A stretch of DNA of 64,000 nucleotides from Thermodesulfobacteriota bacterium (GTDB taxonomy: Bacteria; Desulfobacterota; Desulfobacteria; Desulfobacterales; Desulfosudaceae). The stretch lies in the NCBI GenBank assembly GCA_040753795.1, contig JBFMDX010000008.1:124001-188000 (forward strand), given 5' to 3'. Both the position numbers and the translations under genes were made by a program. This document shows, in pieces, positions 8,244 through 16,826 of this stretch. Positions within the stretch are counted from its first letter, which is position 1. Every line of letters begins with the position of its first letter. Below the pieces are notes generated by a model. The model was not told the origin of the DNA. It made no database searches and worked only from the letters and a program-made list of their open reading frames with translations.

Positions 8244-8795
8244 GTGGGACGGCATCATCTGGTTCTGGGCGAACTGACCGATTATGTCACCGGCCGGACA
8301 ATGGTCGACACCCACGACGAACGGGCCCGGCAGGCCATTGCCCGGATGCTGGTGGATGAAAAAGGCTATGACCGGGCCGACCTCACGGTCGGAACCACCC
8401 TGCCCCTGACCGTCAACGGGCAGTCCGGCACGGTCCGGGTTGACTTTGTCGTTGGCTTGAACGGCCGGGCGGTGATGGCGGTGATTTACGGTCCCGGTGC
8501 CATTGTCTCCCGGCAGCGGCCGGCCCTGGCCGCGGCCCGCCTGCTGGAGCCGTACGTCATTCCCCGCACTGTCATTTCCAACGGCCGGGAGGCTCATGTC
8601 ATGGACACCCGCACCGGCAAGGTGATCGCCGAGGGACTGGACGCCATCCCTTCAAAGCAGGACCTCCTGACAAAAATGGATTTGCTGACATTTGACACCC
8701 TCTCCCCGGACCGGATCGACAAGGAGAGACGGATTCTCTTCTGTATGGAAGTGTTGTCGGAAAAAGAGTGTGACGAGTATGTCTGTCGTTGTTAA
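8244..8795 (+). CDS. Type I restriction HsdR N-terminal-like domain protein, probably without nuclease activity
   Basis: 183 residues starting with GTG. The segment VDTHDERARQAIARMLVDEKGY followed by RVDFVVGLNGRAVMAVIYG corresponds to the HSDR_N_2 domain, a PD-(D/E)xK nuclease fold. In active relatives the second strand ends in an E-x-K triad (VVECK type); here the same place reads AVIYG, so the acidic residue and lysine are missing. No helicase part and no HsdM or HsdS is nearby, so this is a stand-alone protein, as often seen in Desulfobacterota. It is coupled to the PNPOx-like gene upstream and ends 3 bp before fdhD. The role is unknown. Confidence 0.65.
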   Translation: MGRHHLVLGELTDYVTGRTMVDTHDERARQAIARMLVDEKGYDRADLTVGTTLPLTVNGQSGTVRVDFVVGLNGRAVMAVIYGPGAIVSRQRPALAAARLLEPYVIPRTVISNGREAHVMDTRTGKVIAEGLDAIPSKQDLLTKMDLLTFDTLSPDRIDKERRILFCMEVLSEKECDEYVCRC

Positions 8796-8797
8796 TA

Positions 8798-9607
8798 ATG
8801 AATGAACCAAAACCACATAAATCCATGACCCGACCCATGATCCGCCTGGAAAACGGCGACCGCGCCGCGGATCAGGCCGACCTCATCGTGGAGGAGCCCC
8901 TCTCCATCCGCATCGACGGCCAGCCGTATGCGGTGGTCATGCGCACTCCCGGCGACGAAACCGGTCATGTGGCCGGGTTCTGCCTGGCCGAAGGGCTGAT
9001 CGACCGGCCCGAGGATATCGCCACCATCGGGTTCTGTGCCGAGGAAGGCACCAACGTGGCCACGGTGACGCTGACCCCGGAGCGACGCGCCGCTGTTGAC
9101 GGCCTGCTGGCGCGCAAGGGCTTTGTCAGCCAGACCAGCTGCGGCATCTGCGGCAAGGAGGTTGTCCGGGACATGCAGCAGATTCTCCGGCCGCTGTCCG
9201 CCAATGTTCGATTTTCAAGCGGACAGATCATGGCGGCCCTGGACCTGCTCGCTTCCAGCCAGAAGCTGTATCAATCCAGCCGGGGCGCTCATGCCGCCCT
9301 TATCGTGGACGCTCAGGGCCGGCTTCTCGCCTTTGCCGAGGACGTCGGCCGGCATAACGCCCTGGACAAGGCGGTCGGGCGGGTTTTTCTGGACCGGGGC
9401 CTTAACGCCGCGGCCATGGGACTCATGTCCTCACGGATGAGCTACGAACTGGTTCAGAAGGCGGCCCGGGCCGGGCTGGAGATTCTGGCAGGGTTTTCCC
9501 GGCCGACCTCCCTGGCCGTGGACCTGGCCCTGACAGTCAACATGACGCTGATCTGTTTTCAGGATAACCGGCTGCTGGTTTTTTCGGGACCGGAAAGGAT
9601 TATTTAA
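8798..9607 (+). CDS. fdhD: FdhD-family sulfurtransferase for molybdenum/tungsten formate dehydrogenases
   Basis: 269 residues from the ATG at 8798; a TTG nine bases upstream overlaps the previous stop and is less likely. It shows the FdhD hallmarks: IVEEPLSIRIDGQPYAVVMRTPGDE, FCLAEGLI, the conserved SQTSCGICGKE with the CxxC sulfur-relay cysteines, FAEDVGRHNALDK and SRMSYELVQKAARAG. The family passes sulfur from a cysteine desulfurase to the bis-MGD cofactor of formate dehydrogenase. No formate dehydrogenase gene is in the window, so it must serve enzymes encoded elsewhere. It is part of a closely spaced run of genes on the plus strand. Confidence 0.92.
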   Translation: MNEPKPHKSMTRPMIRLENGDRAADQADLIVEEPLSIRIDGQPYAVVMRTPGDETGHVAGFCLAEGLIDRPEDIATIGFCAEEGTNVATVTLTPERRAAVDGLLARKGFVSQTSCGICGKEVVRDMQQILRPLSANVRFSSGQIMAALDLLASSQKLYQSSRGAHAALIVDAQGRLLAFAEDVGRHNALDKAVGRVFLDRGLNAAAMGLMSSRMSYELVQKAARAGLEILAGFSRPTSLAVDLALTVNMTLICFQDNRLLVFSGPERII

Positions 9608-9630
9608 TTTCAACACACACGGGAGTTGAG

Positions 9631-10485
9631 ATGACGGACATAAAACCGGTTCAGCAATCAGTTGACATCGATGATACGCGGATTCAATACCTGCTTTATG
9701 ACGGGCAGGGACCGGCCATGATTTTTCTGCACGCCACCGGCTTCATGCCCTGGATCTGGCATCCCATTGCCCGGGAATTTGCCGCCGGCCACCGGGTCGT
9801 TGTTCCCTATTTCTGCGATCACCGCCATTCCGATCCCCATCAGGGCGGGTTGAGCTGGCTGCGGATCGCCGAAGATCTGGCCCGGTTCTGCGAAACCCTG
9901 GGCCTTCAGACGCCGCGGATGGTCGGCCACTCCATGGGCGGCGCCGTCATCACCCTGGCCGCGGGCCGGTTCGGGGTGTCGGCTGAAAAAATGGTTCTTT
10001 TTGAACCCATTTTCCTGCCGGAGGAATTATACAGCCTGCAACTGCGGGTAGAGGACCATCCCCTGGCGGGCAAATCCATCAAACGCAGAAACGCCTGGGA
10101 CGACCGCCAGTCGGTCAGGAGCTACTTGAAATCCAAGCCGCTGTTTGCCCGCTGGGACGAGGAGATGCTGGACATGTATCTGCATTACGGATTCATGGAA
10201 GCCGATGACGGCGGTATTACCCTGGCCTGTCATCCGGAGCGGGAGGCGGCGCTCTTCATGGGATCCATGGACTATGATCCCTGGCCGGTCATGCCCCAGG
10301 TCCGGTGCCCGGTGCTGCTTCTGGAAGGAGAACTTTCGGAAAACCGCGGATTCATCAATCTGGAAAAAGCCGCCGAACAGTTTCCGCAAGGCCGCCATCA
10401 GGTCGTTGCCGGAGCCGGCCACCTGATCCCCATGGAAAAGCCCGGAGAGTCGGTCCGGTTGCTGAAGGCGTTCTTTGATGCGTAA
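9631..10485 (+). CDS. Alpha/beta hydrolase
   Basis: 284 residues with the alpha/beta hydrolase fold: MIFLHATGFMPWIWHPIA as the oxyanion region, the nucleophile elbow GHSMGG with Ser near residue 105, a late acid region (CPVLLLEGELSENRG) and the C-terminal catalytic His in VAGAGHLIPMEKP. There is no signal peptide, so it acts in the cytosol on an unknown ester, lactone or C-C bond. The start ATG follows GGGAGTTGAG. It sits between fdhD (23 bp) and mntP (12 bp), so one transcript is likely, but the context does not indicate a substrate. Confidence 0.85.
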   Translation: MTDIKPVQQSVDIDDTRIQYLLYDGQGPAMIFLHATGFMPWIWHPIAREFAAGHRVVVPYFCDHRHSDPHQGGLSWLRIAEDLARFCETLGLQTPRMVGHSMGGAVITLAAGRFGVSAEKMVLFEPIFLPEELYSLQLRVEDHPLAGKSIKRRNAWDDRQSVRSYLKSKPLFARWDEEMLDMYLHYGFMEADDGGITLACHPEREAALFMGSMDYDPWPVMPQVRCPVLLLEGELSENRGFINLEKAAEQFPQGRHQVVAGAGHLIPMEKPGESVRLLKAFFDA

Positions 10486-10497
10486 AAGGACCCCGGG

Positions 10498-11082
10498 TTG
10501 AGTTTACTTGCCATCATCGGCCTGGCCGTAGCCCTGGCCATGGATGCCCTGGCCGTGTCCGTAGCGGCCGGTGTCTGTATTCAGCAGGTCAGCGCCCGCC
10601 AGTTTTTCCGCCTCTCCTGGCATTTCGGCCTGTTTCAGGCCATGATGCCGGTGGTCGGCTGGTGCGCCGGGCTTTCCGTCCGCCGCTGGATCGAGCAATA
10701 CGACCACTGGCTGGCCTTTCTGCTTCTGGCCGTGGTCGGCGCCGGCATGCTGCGGCAGGCGTTCGGCAAGGAGGATGAGGACGAAATTAAAACAGACCCC
10801 ACCCGGGGGTGGCGGCTGGTGATACTCTCGGTGGCCACCAGCATCGACGCCCTGGCCGTGGGATTGAGCCTGTCGCTGATCGGCGTCTCGGTCTGGTTCC
10901 CGGCCGTGATCATCGGCCTGACCGCCGGCCTGTTTACGTTTTCCGGCATGCTTCTGGGCAGCCGGGCCGGACGGATCGCCTGGCTGAAACGTTATGCGGA
11001 AATCATCGGCGGTCTTGTTTTGTACGCCATCGGCCTGCGAATTTTGTACGATCATGGAGAGCTGGCGGCAATAATTGGGTAA
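10498..11082 (+). CDS. mntP: MntP-type manganese efflux pump
   Basis: 194 residues, almost entirely membrane: six predicted helices in two homologous halves, each with the family's D-A-x-A-V signature (AMDALAVSVAAG near the N-terminus and SIDALAVGLSLS in the second half). A hydrophilic loop (FGKEDEDEIKTDPTRGW) separates the halves. MntP proteins export Mn2+ and are often manganese-controlled; no riboswitch is visible in the 12 bp upstream. The start appears to be TTG after GGACCCCGGG. Manganese control fits a cell rich in peroxide-defence proteins. Confidence 0.88.
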   Translation: MSLLAIIGLAVALAMDALAVSVAAGVCIQQVSARQFFRLSWHFGLFQAMMPVVGWCAGLSVRRWIEQYDHWLAFLLLAVVGAGMLRQAFGKEDEDEIKTDPTRGWRLVILSVATSIDALAVGLSLSLIGVSVWFPAVIIGLTAGLFTFSGMLLGSRAGRIAWLKRYAEIIGGLVLYAIGLRILYDHGELAAIIG

Positions 11083-11174
11083 ACAGGGCAGGAGCGCGCC
11101 GTGCCCCTGCGATATGGGATGGACGTGTTACGAACGACCGGCGGGTCGCCCCGCAATTACCATGGGAGGATAAC

Positions 11175-11384
11175 ATGACGAAAATTTTGAAGCAGGTCTG
11201 CACCTGCAAAAACTGCGGCAATGAATCGGAAATGGAAGTGACCTGTTCTCTGGCCGAAATCGAGGTTGCCGCAAAGAAAAAAACCGAACACCGGCATGAG
11301 GCCCATCCCGAAGGGGTCAAGGTCAAGGGAACCGGCGTGTGCCGGCATTGCGGCAACGAAGCGGACATGTGGCTGGACATATAG
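11175..11384 (+). CDS. Small zinc-ribbon protein, 69 residues
   Basis: A short gene starting at the ATG after GGGAGGATAAC. The protein has two CxxC knuckles: CTCKNCGNESEME near the N-terminus and GVCRHCGNEADMW near the C-terminus, separated by a basic, His-rich region (KKKTEHRHEAHPEG). The arrangement predicts a single zinc ribbon or rubredoxin-like metal site. I do not recognise a specific family. It may be a metal-binding adapter or regulator. A hairpin-like inverted repeat (GGCCGC/GCGGCC, 11389-11434) lies just after its stop, between it and the convergent marC-like gene. Confidence 0.65.
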   Translation: MTKILKQVCTCKNCGNESEMEVTCSLAEIEVAAKKKTEHRHEAHPEGVKVKGTGVCRHCGNEADMWLDI

Positions 11385-11418
11385 GCAGACTGGCCGCCTT
11401 ACGGATGTGTAGCGGCCG

Positions 11419-12009
11419 TCAGGGAACCATTTTAGCCGCGATTTCCGTGATACCCTTGCGGATGAGCATCACCGCGATGGCGGTCAGCAGAAGGCTGGCA
11501 ATCTTGGATACGATCTTGGTGCCGGTCTGGCCCAGGATCCGCGTGATGGGTTGCGCCATTAAAAAGATAAACCCCGCGATAGCGATATTGGCGACCAGCG
11601 CCGCGGCGGTAATCAGCCGGCCGTACAATCCGGCCAGAAGAATGCAGGTGGCCAGCACGGCGGGACCGGTAATCAGGGGGACGCCGATGGGTACGACGCC
11701 GAGGCTGTGAACGTCCGGACGGCGCTGCTCTTTTTCCCCGCGGAGCAGGTCACTCAAGGAGAAGACGATCAGCAGCAAGCCGCCGGCGATCATGAAGTCC
11801 GGAACGGTTATCCCCAGAAAAAGCAGCAGGGCCGGGCCGAAGGCCAGAAAGGCCAGGGCCACGGCCATGGCCGTGATGACGGACTGGTAAACGACCGTTC
11901 GGCTTCTGTCGCTGTCCACCCCTTCGGTCAGTGAAAGAAACATGGGCAGAACGCCGATGGCGTCCACCGCCACGAACAGCGGCACGAAGCACAGCCAGAA
12001 ATTGTCCAT
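11419..12009 (-). CDS. MarC-family integral membrane protein
   Basis: 196 residues from the ATG that opens MDNFWLCFVPLFVAVDAIGVLP; the open frame reaches 24 codons further but that extension is hydrophilic and unlike the family. Six membrane helices are evident, with the family features DPIGVLP-like (here DAIGVLPMFLSL), SLSDLLRG and the GVPLITGPAVLATCILL motif. MarC/UPF0056 proteins are inner-membrane proteins without a proven transport substrate. The gene stands alone on the minus strand between a zinc ribbon gene and a ferritin-like gene. Confidence 0.88.
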   Translation of the reverse strand: MDNFWLCFVPLFVAVDAIGVLPMFLSLTEGVDSDRSRTVVYQSVITAMAVALAFLAFGPALLLFLGITVPDFMIAGGLLLIVFSLSDLLRGEKEQRRPDVHSLGVVPIGVPLITGPAVLATCILLAGLYGRLITAAALVANIAIAGFIFLMAQPITRILGQTGTKIVSKIASLLLTAIAVMLIRKGITEIAAKMVP

Positions 12010-12097
12010 TTTGTTGCCCGCCTGGAAAATCACGGTCCGCGGATAAGGTTGTTCACCGGTCGGCGGGTATCTCCAACCCACCGGACGGCCGCCTTGC

Positions 12098-12559
12098 CTA
12101 ATTATCCTTCAGAATATCGTCGTCAAAAACATTTTCGATTTTTCGCTTGTGCTTCAGCTCTTCTCCGGCCAGAAAGCCAAAAAGTCTGGCAGTTTCGCTG
12201 TCGGAACAGCGGTTCTGCCAGGCCGAATAAAAGGCATGGGCCTTCTCCTCTTTTTTCATGGCCAGGGTCAGGGCGTCCTGGTAACCCATCCCCGCGGAAA
12301 AGGGGATGTCCACCATGAAGTCGCTGATTTTAAGATTCTGAACTTGCGCCGGCTCAAAATCTTTCAGGTTGCTTACATCCCGCTTCAGCAGCAACTGGCG
12401 GTGATTTTCCTCTTCATCAGCCAGTTCCTGAAAAAACGGCTGCAACGCCTTTTTATTTATACTGTCCCGGCATTGAAGATAAAAATCACGGGCCTCCTCT
12501 TCACGCTCAATGGCAAAGGCAATGACATCTTTCATCGAACGGCATTCGTGTTTACTCAT
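12098..12559 (-). CDS. Ferritin-like/rubrerythrin-domain protein
   Basis: 153 residues from the ATG at 12559, which has a clear AGGGAGGT ribosome site; the frame is open further upstream but without a better start. It is a four-helix di-iron-type protein: EREEEARDFYLQC and ELADEEENHRQLL give the first ExxH pair, KKEEKAHAFYSAW and LAGEELKHKRKIE the second, matching the rubrerythrin diiron ligands. There is no rubredoxin domain. Such proteins work in iron storage or peroxide reduction. The gene is separate from the main oxygen-defence island but fits the same theme. Confidence 0.82.
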   Translation of the reverse strand: MSKHECRSMKDVIAFAIEREEEARDFYLQCRDSINKKALQPFFQELADEEENHRQLLLKRDVSNLKDFEPAQVQNLKISDFMVDIPFSAGMGYQDALTLAMKKEEKAHAFYSAWQNRCSDSETARLFGFLAGEELKHKRKIENVFDDDILKDN

Positions 12560-12714
12560 GTGACCTCCCTTGTCTGCTTTAAGGCGATTTCCAAAAATTA
12601 TAGTGATCCCTTCCTGCCCTGTCAACCACGCTTGGTTTCTGCCCCCGCGCAACCGGGATTGCCTTCCGCTGGCACAGATTCTCTGGTGCTTGTCAGAAAT
12701 ATGAGGACTGGACC

Positions 12715-12743
12715 TTGACGGAAGCACGAAAATACGGTAAAAA
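12715..12743 (+). promoter_or_regulatory. Possible sigma-70 promoter of the TPR gene
   Basis: TTGACG at 12715 and TAAAAA at 12738 are separated by 17 bp and lie 35 bp before the start of the TPR protein. Both hexamers are close to consensus. This was found by eye; no start site is known. Confidence 0.3.
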
Positions 12744-12777
12744 TTGTTATCTTTTTTATCAATAAGGTCTTATTCCC

Positions 12778-14034
12778 ATGACGACAAAAATCAGCCGGCG
12801 CCTTCAGTCCCTTTTTACCTTTTTTTCCATACTCTGCTGGATGTCCCCGGCGACCGCCGGGGCTCAGGCGGACACGCCAACATTCGTCAGCACGGTACGG
12901 TACCCTTTCGCGGACACTCAATTTGCCGAGGATGCCCGGATTGTGGCCACCGCCCAGGCCCGGCGGGACGTGTTAGGCAAGGCCGGACCCCACATTGAAA
13001 ATCTGGCCGTTGTAAAAAAACAAAAGGTTCCCAAGGAGTCTGTTCCGGCTCTGGCGGCCGCGATCCTTGAAATCGAAACGGTGTTGCAGAAAAGTTATGC
13101 CGTTGACCAGTCCTTCGTTTTCGAAATCACCGTTAAAACGCAAATCAATCCGGCCACATTGGAAGCGCAGGCGGAACGTTTTCTCAACGACAGGGATCTT
13201 CTGAAAAAGTATCAGGACACCCAGAAAAAAGCGTCCGATCTCCTGGATACGGTCAGCGCTTTGGAAGCGGAGAGCCGGCAACTGACAAGCGCCCGGTCGG
13301 AAGAAAAAAGGGCCGTCAGCGATAAACTCCGGAAGGCCATCGACAGGCTCTCCGCCGTGGCCTGGTTTACCAGAGCCCTGGACCTGGCCAGCCGTCAGAC
13401 CCTGGCCGGCCGGATTCCCGATGAAGCCGCCGATTCCCTGATCAAAGCCGTTACCCTGGATCCGGAATACGGGGACGCCTGGTCCTGGCTGGGAAAAGTT
13501 TATTCAGAAAAAAGCGAATACGGACGGGCCGCTGATTATTATCAAAAAGCGCTGAAAGCAGATGTGGCGGCCAGGGGAGAAAATCACCCGGATATAGCCG
13601 TCGACTATAACCGGCTGGGACTGGCCCGTCACCGCAACGGCGAGTATGACCTGGCCATCGAAGCCTACCGGAAAGCCTGGCTGGTTCAGATTCAACTTCT
13701 GGGGGAAAACCATCCGGATATCGCCGCGACCTATAACAACATGGGGGAAGCCTATCGTCGAAAAGGCGAGTTTGACCGGGCCATCGAATACTATATGAAG
13801 GATCTGGAAATTACCCTTAAGTCCCTGGGGCCGAATCATCCCAATCTGATTGCGACCTACAATAACCTCGGCTATGCCTGTCACGGCAAGGGTGACAACG
13901 GACGGGCCATGGAATACTTCCAGAAGGCCCTGGAGGTATGTCGTATTTCCCTGGGGGACAACCATCCCCAGACCAGGGCGATCATGGAAAATATTGAGTT
14001 TCTCCAAACAGGCGGCCCGTCTGCCGGCCGGTGA
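12778..14034 (+). CDS. Exported tetratricopeptide-repeat protein
   Basis: 418 residues. A signal peptide (ISRRLQSLFTFFSILCWMSPATAGA) precedes a region of about 100 residues with unknown fold, a short coiled-coil (DLLKKYQDTQKKASDLLDTV onward to ~180) and then TPR units from ~215 to the C-terminus. The last three to four units are of the kinesin-light-chain type with the repeated signature GENHPDIAxxYNxxGxAYRRKGEFDRAIEYY. This arrangement predicts a periplasmic protein-protein interaction scaffold. The following DUF3786 gene starts 16 bp downstream, so the two are probably co-transcribed. No function can be assigned. Confidence 0.8.
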   Translation: MTTKISRRLQSLFTFFSILCWMSPATAGAQADTPTFVSTVRYPFADTQFAEDARIVATAQARRDVLGKAGPHIENLAVVKKQKVPKESVPALAAAILEIETVLQKSYAVDQSFVFEITVKTQINPATLEAQAERFLNDRDLLKKYQDTQKKASDLLDTVSALEAESRQLTSARSEEKRAVSDKLRKAIDRLSAVAWFTRALDLASRQTLAGRIPDEAADSLIKAVTLDPEYGDAWSWLGKVYSEKSEYGRAADYYQKALKADVAARGENHPDIAVDYNRLGLARHRNGEYDLAIEAYRKAWLVQIQLLGENHPDIAATYNNMGEAYRRKGEFDRAIEYYMKDLEITLKSLGPNHPNLIATYNNLGYACHGKGDNGRAMEYFQKALEVCRISLGDNHPQTRAIMENIEFLQTGGPSAGR

Positions 14035-14049
14035 AGACAAGAAAAAACC

Positions 14050-14877
14050 ATGCCCCTTTCCGCTCTTGACCTTTATCGCGATGTATTACCCCGGACCAAC
14101 TGCGGGGAGTGCGGGTTTCCCACTTGCCTGGCCTTTGCCAGCATGGTGGTTTCAGAGCAGCTTCCCCTGGAAAAGTGCCCCCATCTTTCCGCGGAAACGG
14201 TAGCGTCCTGTCAGGCCGAGCTGCAGGCCCAGTACGCCGCCGGCAAATGGACCCGCCGGGATATGGGCCGGGACGCCCTGGAGTGGGCCAGGCAGCGTTC
14301 GGCCTCCATGAAGATCAGCGACCTGCCGGAACGCATCGGCGGCCGGCTGGTGGACCGAAACGGGCAGCCGGCCCTGGCGCTTCCCTATTTTAATGATGTT
14401 GTCTTCATCATCACGGACGGCGTTACCCGGGAGGACGGCACGTCCCTGACCCACTATGAGCAGGTGTTTATCCTCAACCACATGGCCCAGGGCGGGCGAG
14501 CCGAACCGACGGGAAAATGGAAAGGACTGGTGGAGATTCCCAACACGGTTTCCAAAATCAAATCCATGAAAAGTCATGTGGAAGAACCGTTAAAAAAAGC
14601 GTTCGCGGGCAAACTTGATCAATTGCAGGCCGCGGCCGCAAGACTGGGGGGGAAAAACGTAACCGGCGACATCGGCTCGGCCGACGCGGCCATCTATTTT
14701 CAGGCCCTGCCCCGGGTGCCGCTGCTGCTCATGTTCTGGGACGCGGAGCCGGATGACGGTTTCGAACCTGAAGCCCGGCTTCTGTTTGACGAAACCATCA
14801 CCCAGCATCTTGACATTGAATCCATCATGTTTTTAAGCGAACGGCTGCGCCAGTTGCTGTGCGATCCGCCTGTCTGA
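14050..14877 (+). CDS. Fe-S cluster domain plus DUF3786 protein
   Basis: 275 residues. The N-terminus carries a four-cysteine Fe-S motif TNCGECGFPTCLAFA with a fourth Cys in EKCPHL, as in the small Fe-S domain of acetyl-CoA synthase/CdhD-type and RnfB-type proteins. The rest matches DUF3786: LPYFNDVVFIITDGV, DGTSLTHYEQVFILNHM, and a C-terminal LFWD-type segment (LLLMFWDAEPDDGFEPEARLLFDETITQHLDIES, seen in parts). The family is found mainly in strict anaerobes and its role is unproven, possibly corrinoid or one-carbon metabolism linked. It follows the TPR gene closely. Confidence 0.8.
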   Translation: MPLSALDLYRDVLPRTNCGECGFPTCLAFASMVVSEQLPLEKCPHLSAETVASCQAELQAQYAAGKWTRRDMGRDALEWARQRSASMKISDLPERIGGRLVDRNGQPALALPYFNDVVFIITDGVTREDGTSLTHYEQVFILNHMAQGGRAEPTGKWKGLVEIPNTVSKIKSMKSHVEEPLKKAFAGKLDQLQAAAARLGGKNVTGDIGSADAAIYFQALPRVPLLLMFWDAEPDDGFEPEARLLFDETITQHLDIESIMFLSERLRQLLCDPPV

Positions 14878-15031
14878 TACAATAATGTTTCAGGTTTCCG
14901 GCCCGTCAGGAACCGGTGCGGGTTAAGCCCGTTCTTCCTGTTGGATAACCAACTGTTATTGTTTTATTTAAAGGAAATGTCGGAAACGCGTCGGCGTTGG
15001 CACGCATGTTGAATGAATCTTGCGATTAAAA

Positions 15032-15304
15032 ATGTCAACGGCCAGAAACCGGCTTGCTGACCAAGGCATCAACATTAAAACCGACAGAGAATTAAAGCAA
15101 TTGAAACCCTGTGATCAGAACATCCAACAGACGATAGAGATCGCCAACCAGATGATTGCCCTTGCCGAAAAAGGTGACGCCGACCGGGAAGACAGTGGCT
15201 GCGGGGTGCTTTACGGCGTCATGCTGGATTCGGCCTACCGGATACGTGCCCTGGCCGAAAAGGAAAAGCGGGAACACATCAAAAAGGGCTGGTGGAAAGA
15301 ATAA
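15032..15304 (+). CDS. Small hypothetical protein at the head of the rubrerythrin operon
   Basis: 90 residues from the ATG at 15032 (a TTG at 15020 is an alternative; neither has a good ribosome site). The protein is soluble and mostly helical, with two cysteines (KPCDQNI and DSGCGVLYGVMLDSAYRIR). The C-terminal helix (IRALAEKEKREHIKKGWW) is strongly basic. I do not recognise a family beyond noting that similar small proteins occur next to redox genes in sulfate reducers. It ends 32 bp before rubrerythrin on the same strand. Confidence 0.55.
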   Translation: MSTARNRLADQGINIKTDRELKQLKPCDQNIQQTIEIANQMIALAEKGDADREDSGCGVLYGVMLDSAYRIRALAEKEKREHIKKGWWKE

Positions 15305-15336
15305 TCAGAAACAGATCGACTTAAAAGGAGGAAAAA

Positions 15337-15912
15337 ATGGGTAGACTCAAAGGAACTCAAACGGAAAAAAATCTTCTGCTCTCGTTTGCCGGTGAATCCC
15401 AGGCGAGAAACCGCTACACCTATTTTGCCGGTCAGGCCAGAAAAGACGGTTATGTCCAGATTGCCGACATTTTTGAAGAAACAGCCAATCAGGAAAAAGA
15501 GCACGCCAAGCGGTTCTTCAAGTTCCTGGAGGGCGGTGACCTGGAGGTTTGCGGAACATTTCCGGCTGGCGTAATCGGAACCACCCTGGAAAACCTGAAA
15601 GCGGCCGCCGACGGCGAGCATCATGAGCACTCCTCCATGTATCCCGGATTTGCCAAAATCGCGCGGCAGGAGGGATTTGAAGATGTCGCCATCGTCTTTG
15701 AAAAAATTGCCGTGGCTGAAAAACAGCATGAAAAACGATACCGGGACCTGGCCGCGAACATTGACAAGGGTACCGTCTTCAAAAAAAGCGAGGCCGCCGT
15801 GTGGCGCTGCCGCAACTGCGGCTATCTCCACGAGGGAAAAGCGGCTCCGGAAATGTGTCCGGCCTGCGCCCATCCTCAGGCGTATTTTGAACTGCTGGGA
15901 GAAAACTGGTAA
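15337..15912 (+). CDS. rbr: Rubrerythrin
   Basis: 191 residues. The N-terminal ~145 residues form the diiron four-helix domain with the expected glutamates: LLSFAGESQARNRY, FEETANQEKEHAKRFF and IVFEKIAVAEKQHEKRY. The C-terminal ~40 residues are a rubredoxin-like Fe(Cys)4 domain, CRNCGYLHEG and CPACAHPQAYF. Length and domain order match canonical rubrerythrins. The enzyme reduces hydrogen peroxide to water with electrons from rubredoxin or flavodoxin, both encoded nearby. Start after AAAGGAGGAA. First clearly recognisable member of an oxygen-defence set read in the same direction. Confidence 0.96.
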   Translation: MGRLKGTQTEKNLLLSFAGESQARNRYTYFAGQARKDGYVQIADIFEETANQEKEHAKRFFKFLEGGDLEVCGTFPAGVIGTTLENLKAAADGEHHEHSSMYPGFAKIARQEGFEDVAIVFEKIAVAEKQHEKRYRDLAANIDKGTVFKKSEAAVWRCRNCGYLHEGKAAPEMCPACAHPQAYFELLGENW

Positions 15913-15948
15913 TTATAAATAAACAATAAAAAAATGGAGGGAAACATC

Positions 15949-16323
15949 ATGGCTGAACGTTTTCAGGTTTACAAGTGTGGTCTGTGCGGAAATATTGTGG
16001 AAGTGCTCTTTGGCAGTGACGGAACCCTGGTCTGCTGCGGTCAGGATATGACCCTGCTCAAGGAAAACACCGTTGACGCGGCCAAAGAGAAGCATGTGCC
16101 GGTGATTGAGAAAACCGCCGACGGAGTTAAGGTCAAGGTCGGCAGTGTCGCCCATCCCATGGAAGAAAAACATTATATTCAGTGGGTGGAAGTGATTGCC
16201 GACGGCAAGAGCTGCATCCAGTTCCTCAAACCCGGTCAGGCCCCGGAAGCGGTGTTCAAGGTGACCGCCGACGCCATCACGGCCAGGGAATACTGCAATC
16301 TGCATGGCCTCTGGAAAGCATAG
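15949..16323 (+). CDS. dfx: Desulfoferrodoxin (superoxide reductase)
   Basis: 124 residues. The ATG at 15949 is chosen because an in-frame ATG at 15934 overlaps the GGAGGG ribosome site. The N-terminal desulforedoxin-like domain has CGLCG and the CC pair (LVCCGQD), giving an Fe(Cys)4 center I. The superoxide reductase domain has the Fe ligands in [12 protein letters not shown] and [12 protein letters not shown] (Cys plus His at the C-terminus). The enzyme reduces superoxide to peroxide without releasing oxygen, using rubredoxin as donor, and the peroxide can be removed by the adjacent rubrerythrin. Confidence 0.95.
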   Translation: MAERFQVYKCGLCGNIVEVLFGSDGTLVCCGQDMTLLKENTVDAAKEKHVPVIEKTADGVKVKVGSVAHPMEEKHYIQWVEVIADGKSCIQFLKPGQAPEAVFKVTADAITAREYCNLHGLWKA

Positions 16324-16336
16324 GAAGGAATTATTC

Positions 16337-16771
16337 ATGCCCAAAGCATTAATTGTATACTCCACCAGAAAAGAGGAAACCCGGAAAATCGCGGAATTGA
16401 TTGCCGAGGGGCTTCGCTTTGCCGCTGTCGACGTGACCCTCGCCAGTGCCGGGGATATCAAGAAAGAAAGCGATCTGGCCGGTTATGACGCCTATGTGTT
16501 CGGCTCTCCGACCTATCACGGCGAAATGACCGGCAGCATGAAGACATTTCTGTTCCTGGCCGAAAAAGCCGGCCTGGCCGGCAAGGCCGGCGGATCTTTC
16601 GGGGCTTTCGGCTGGAGCGGTGAAGCGCCGGAACGCATTTATGAGACCATGAAAAACATCTTCCAGATGGATATGGTCGGCGGTCCGTTGATGCTGAAAT
16701 CAAGTTCGCTGCAAGGCGGCATGAAAATGGCCCAGGATTACGGCCGGGAAATCGCCGCCAAAATTATCTGA
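16337..16771 (+). CDS. Flavodoxin (first of a tandem pair)
   Basis: 144 residues with a flavodoxin fold: KALIVYSTRKEETRKIAELI as the FMN phosphate loop, YDAYVFGSPTYHGEMTGSMKTFL, and GSFGAFGWSGEAPERIYETM as the second FMN loop. The phosphate loop differs from the classical TxTGNT pattern and resembles the flavodoxin domain of flavodiiron proteins, like the one encoded at 21 kb. It probably feeds electrons to the neighbouring reductases. The start ATG follows AGGAAGGAA 13 bp after the desulfoferrodoxin stop. Confidence 0.9.
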   Translation: MPKALIVYSTRKEETRKIAELIAEGLRFAAVDVTLASAGDIKKESDLAGYDAYVFGSPTYHGEMTGSMKTFLFLAEKAGLAGKAGGSFGAFGWSGEAPERIYETMKNIFQMDMVGGPLMLKSSSLQGGMKMAQDYGREIAAKII

Positions 16772-16826
16772 AACCGCCAGGGGAATCGGGCTCAGCCGCG
16801 ATCCAAACTTCACAACAGGACACTAT

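Noticed and set aside
14998-15012. TGGCACG-CATG-TTGA, a possible sigma-54 promoter before the rubrerythrin cluster
   Set aside because: The -12 element lacks the essential GC (it has GA), and the predicted start would leave only about 8 bases before the ATG at 15032.
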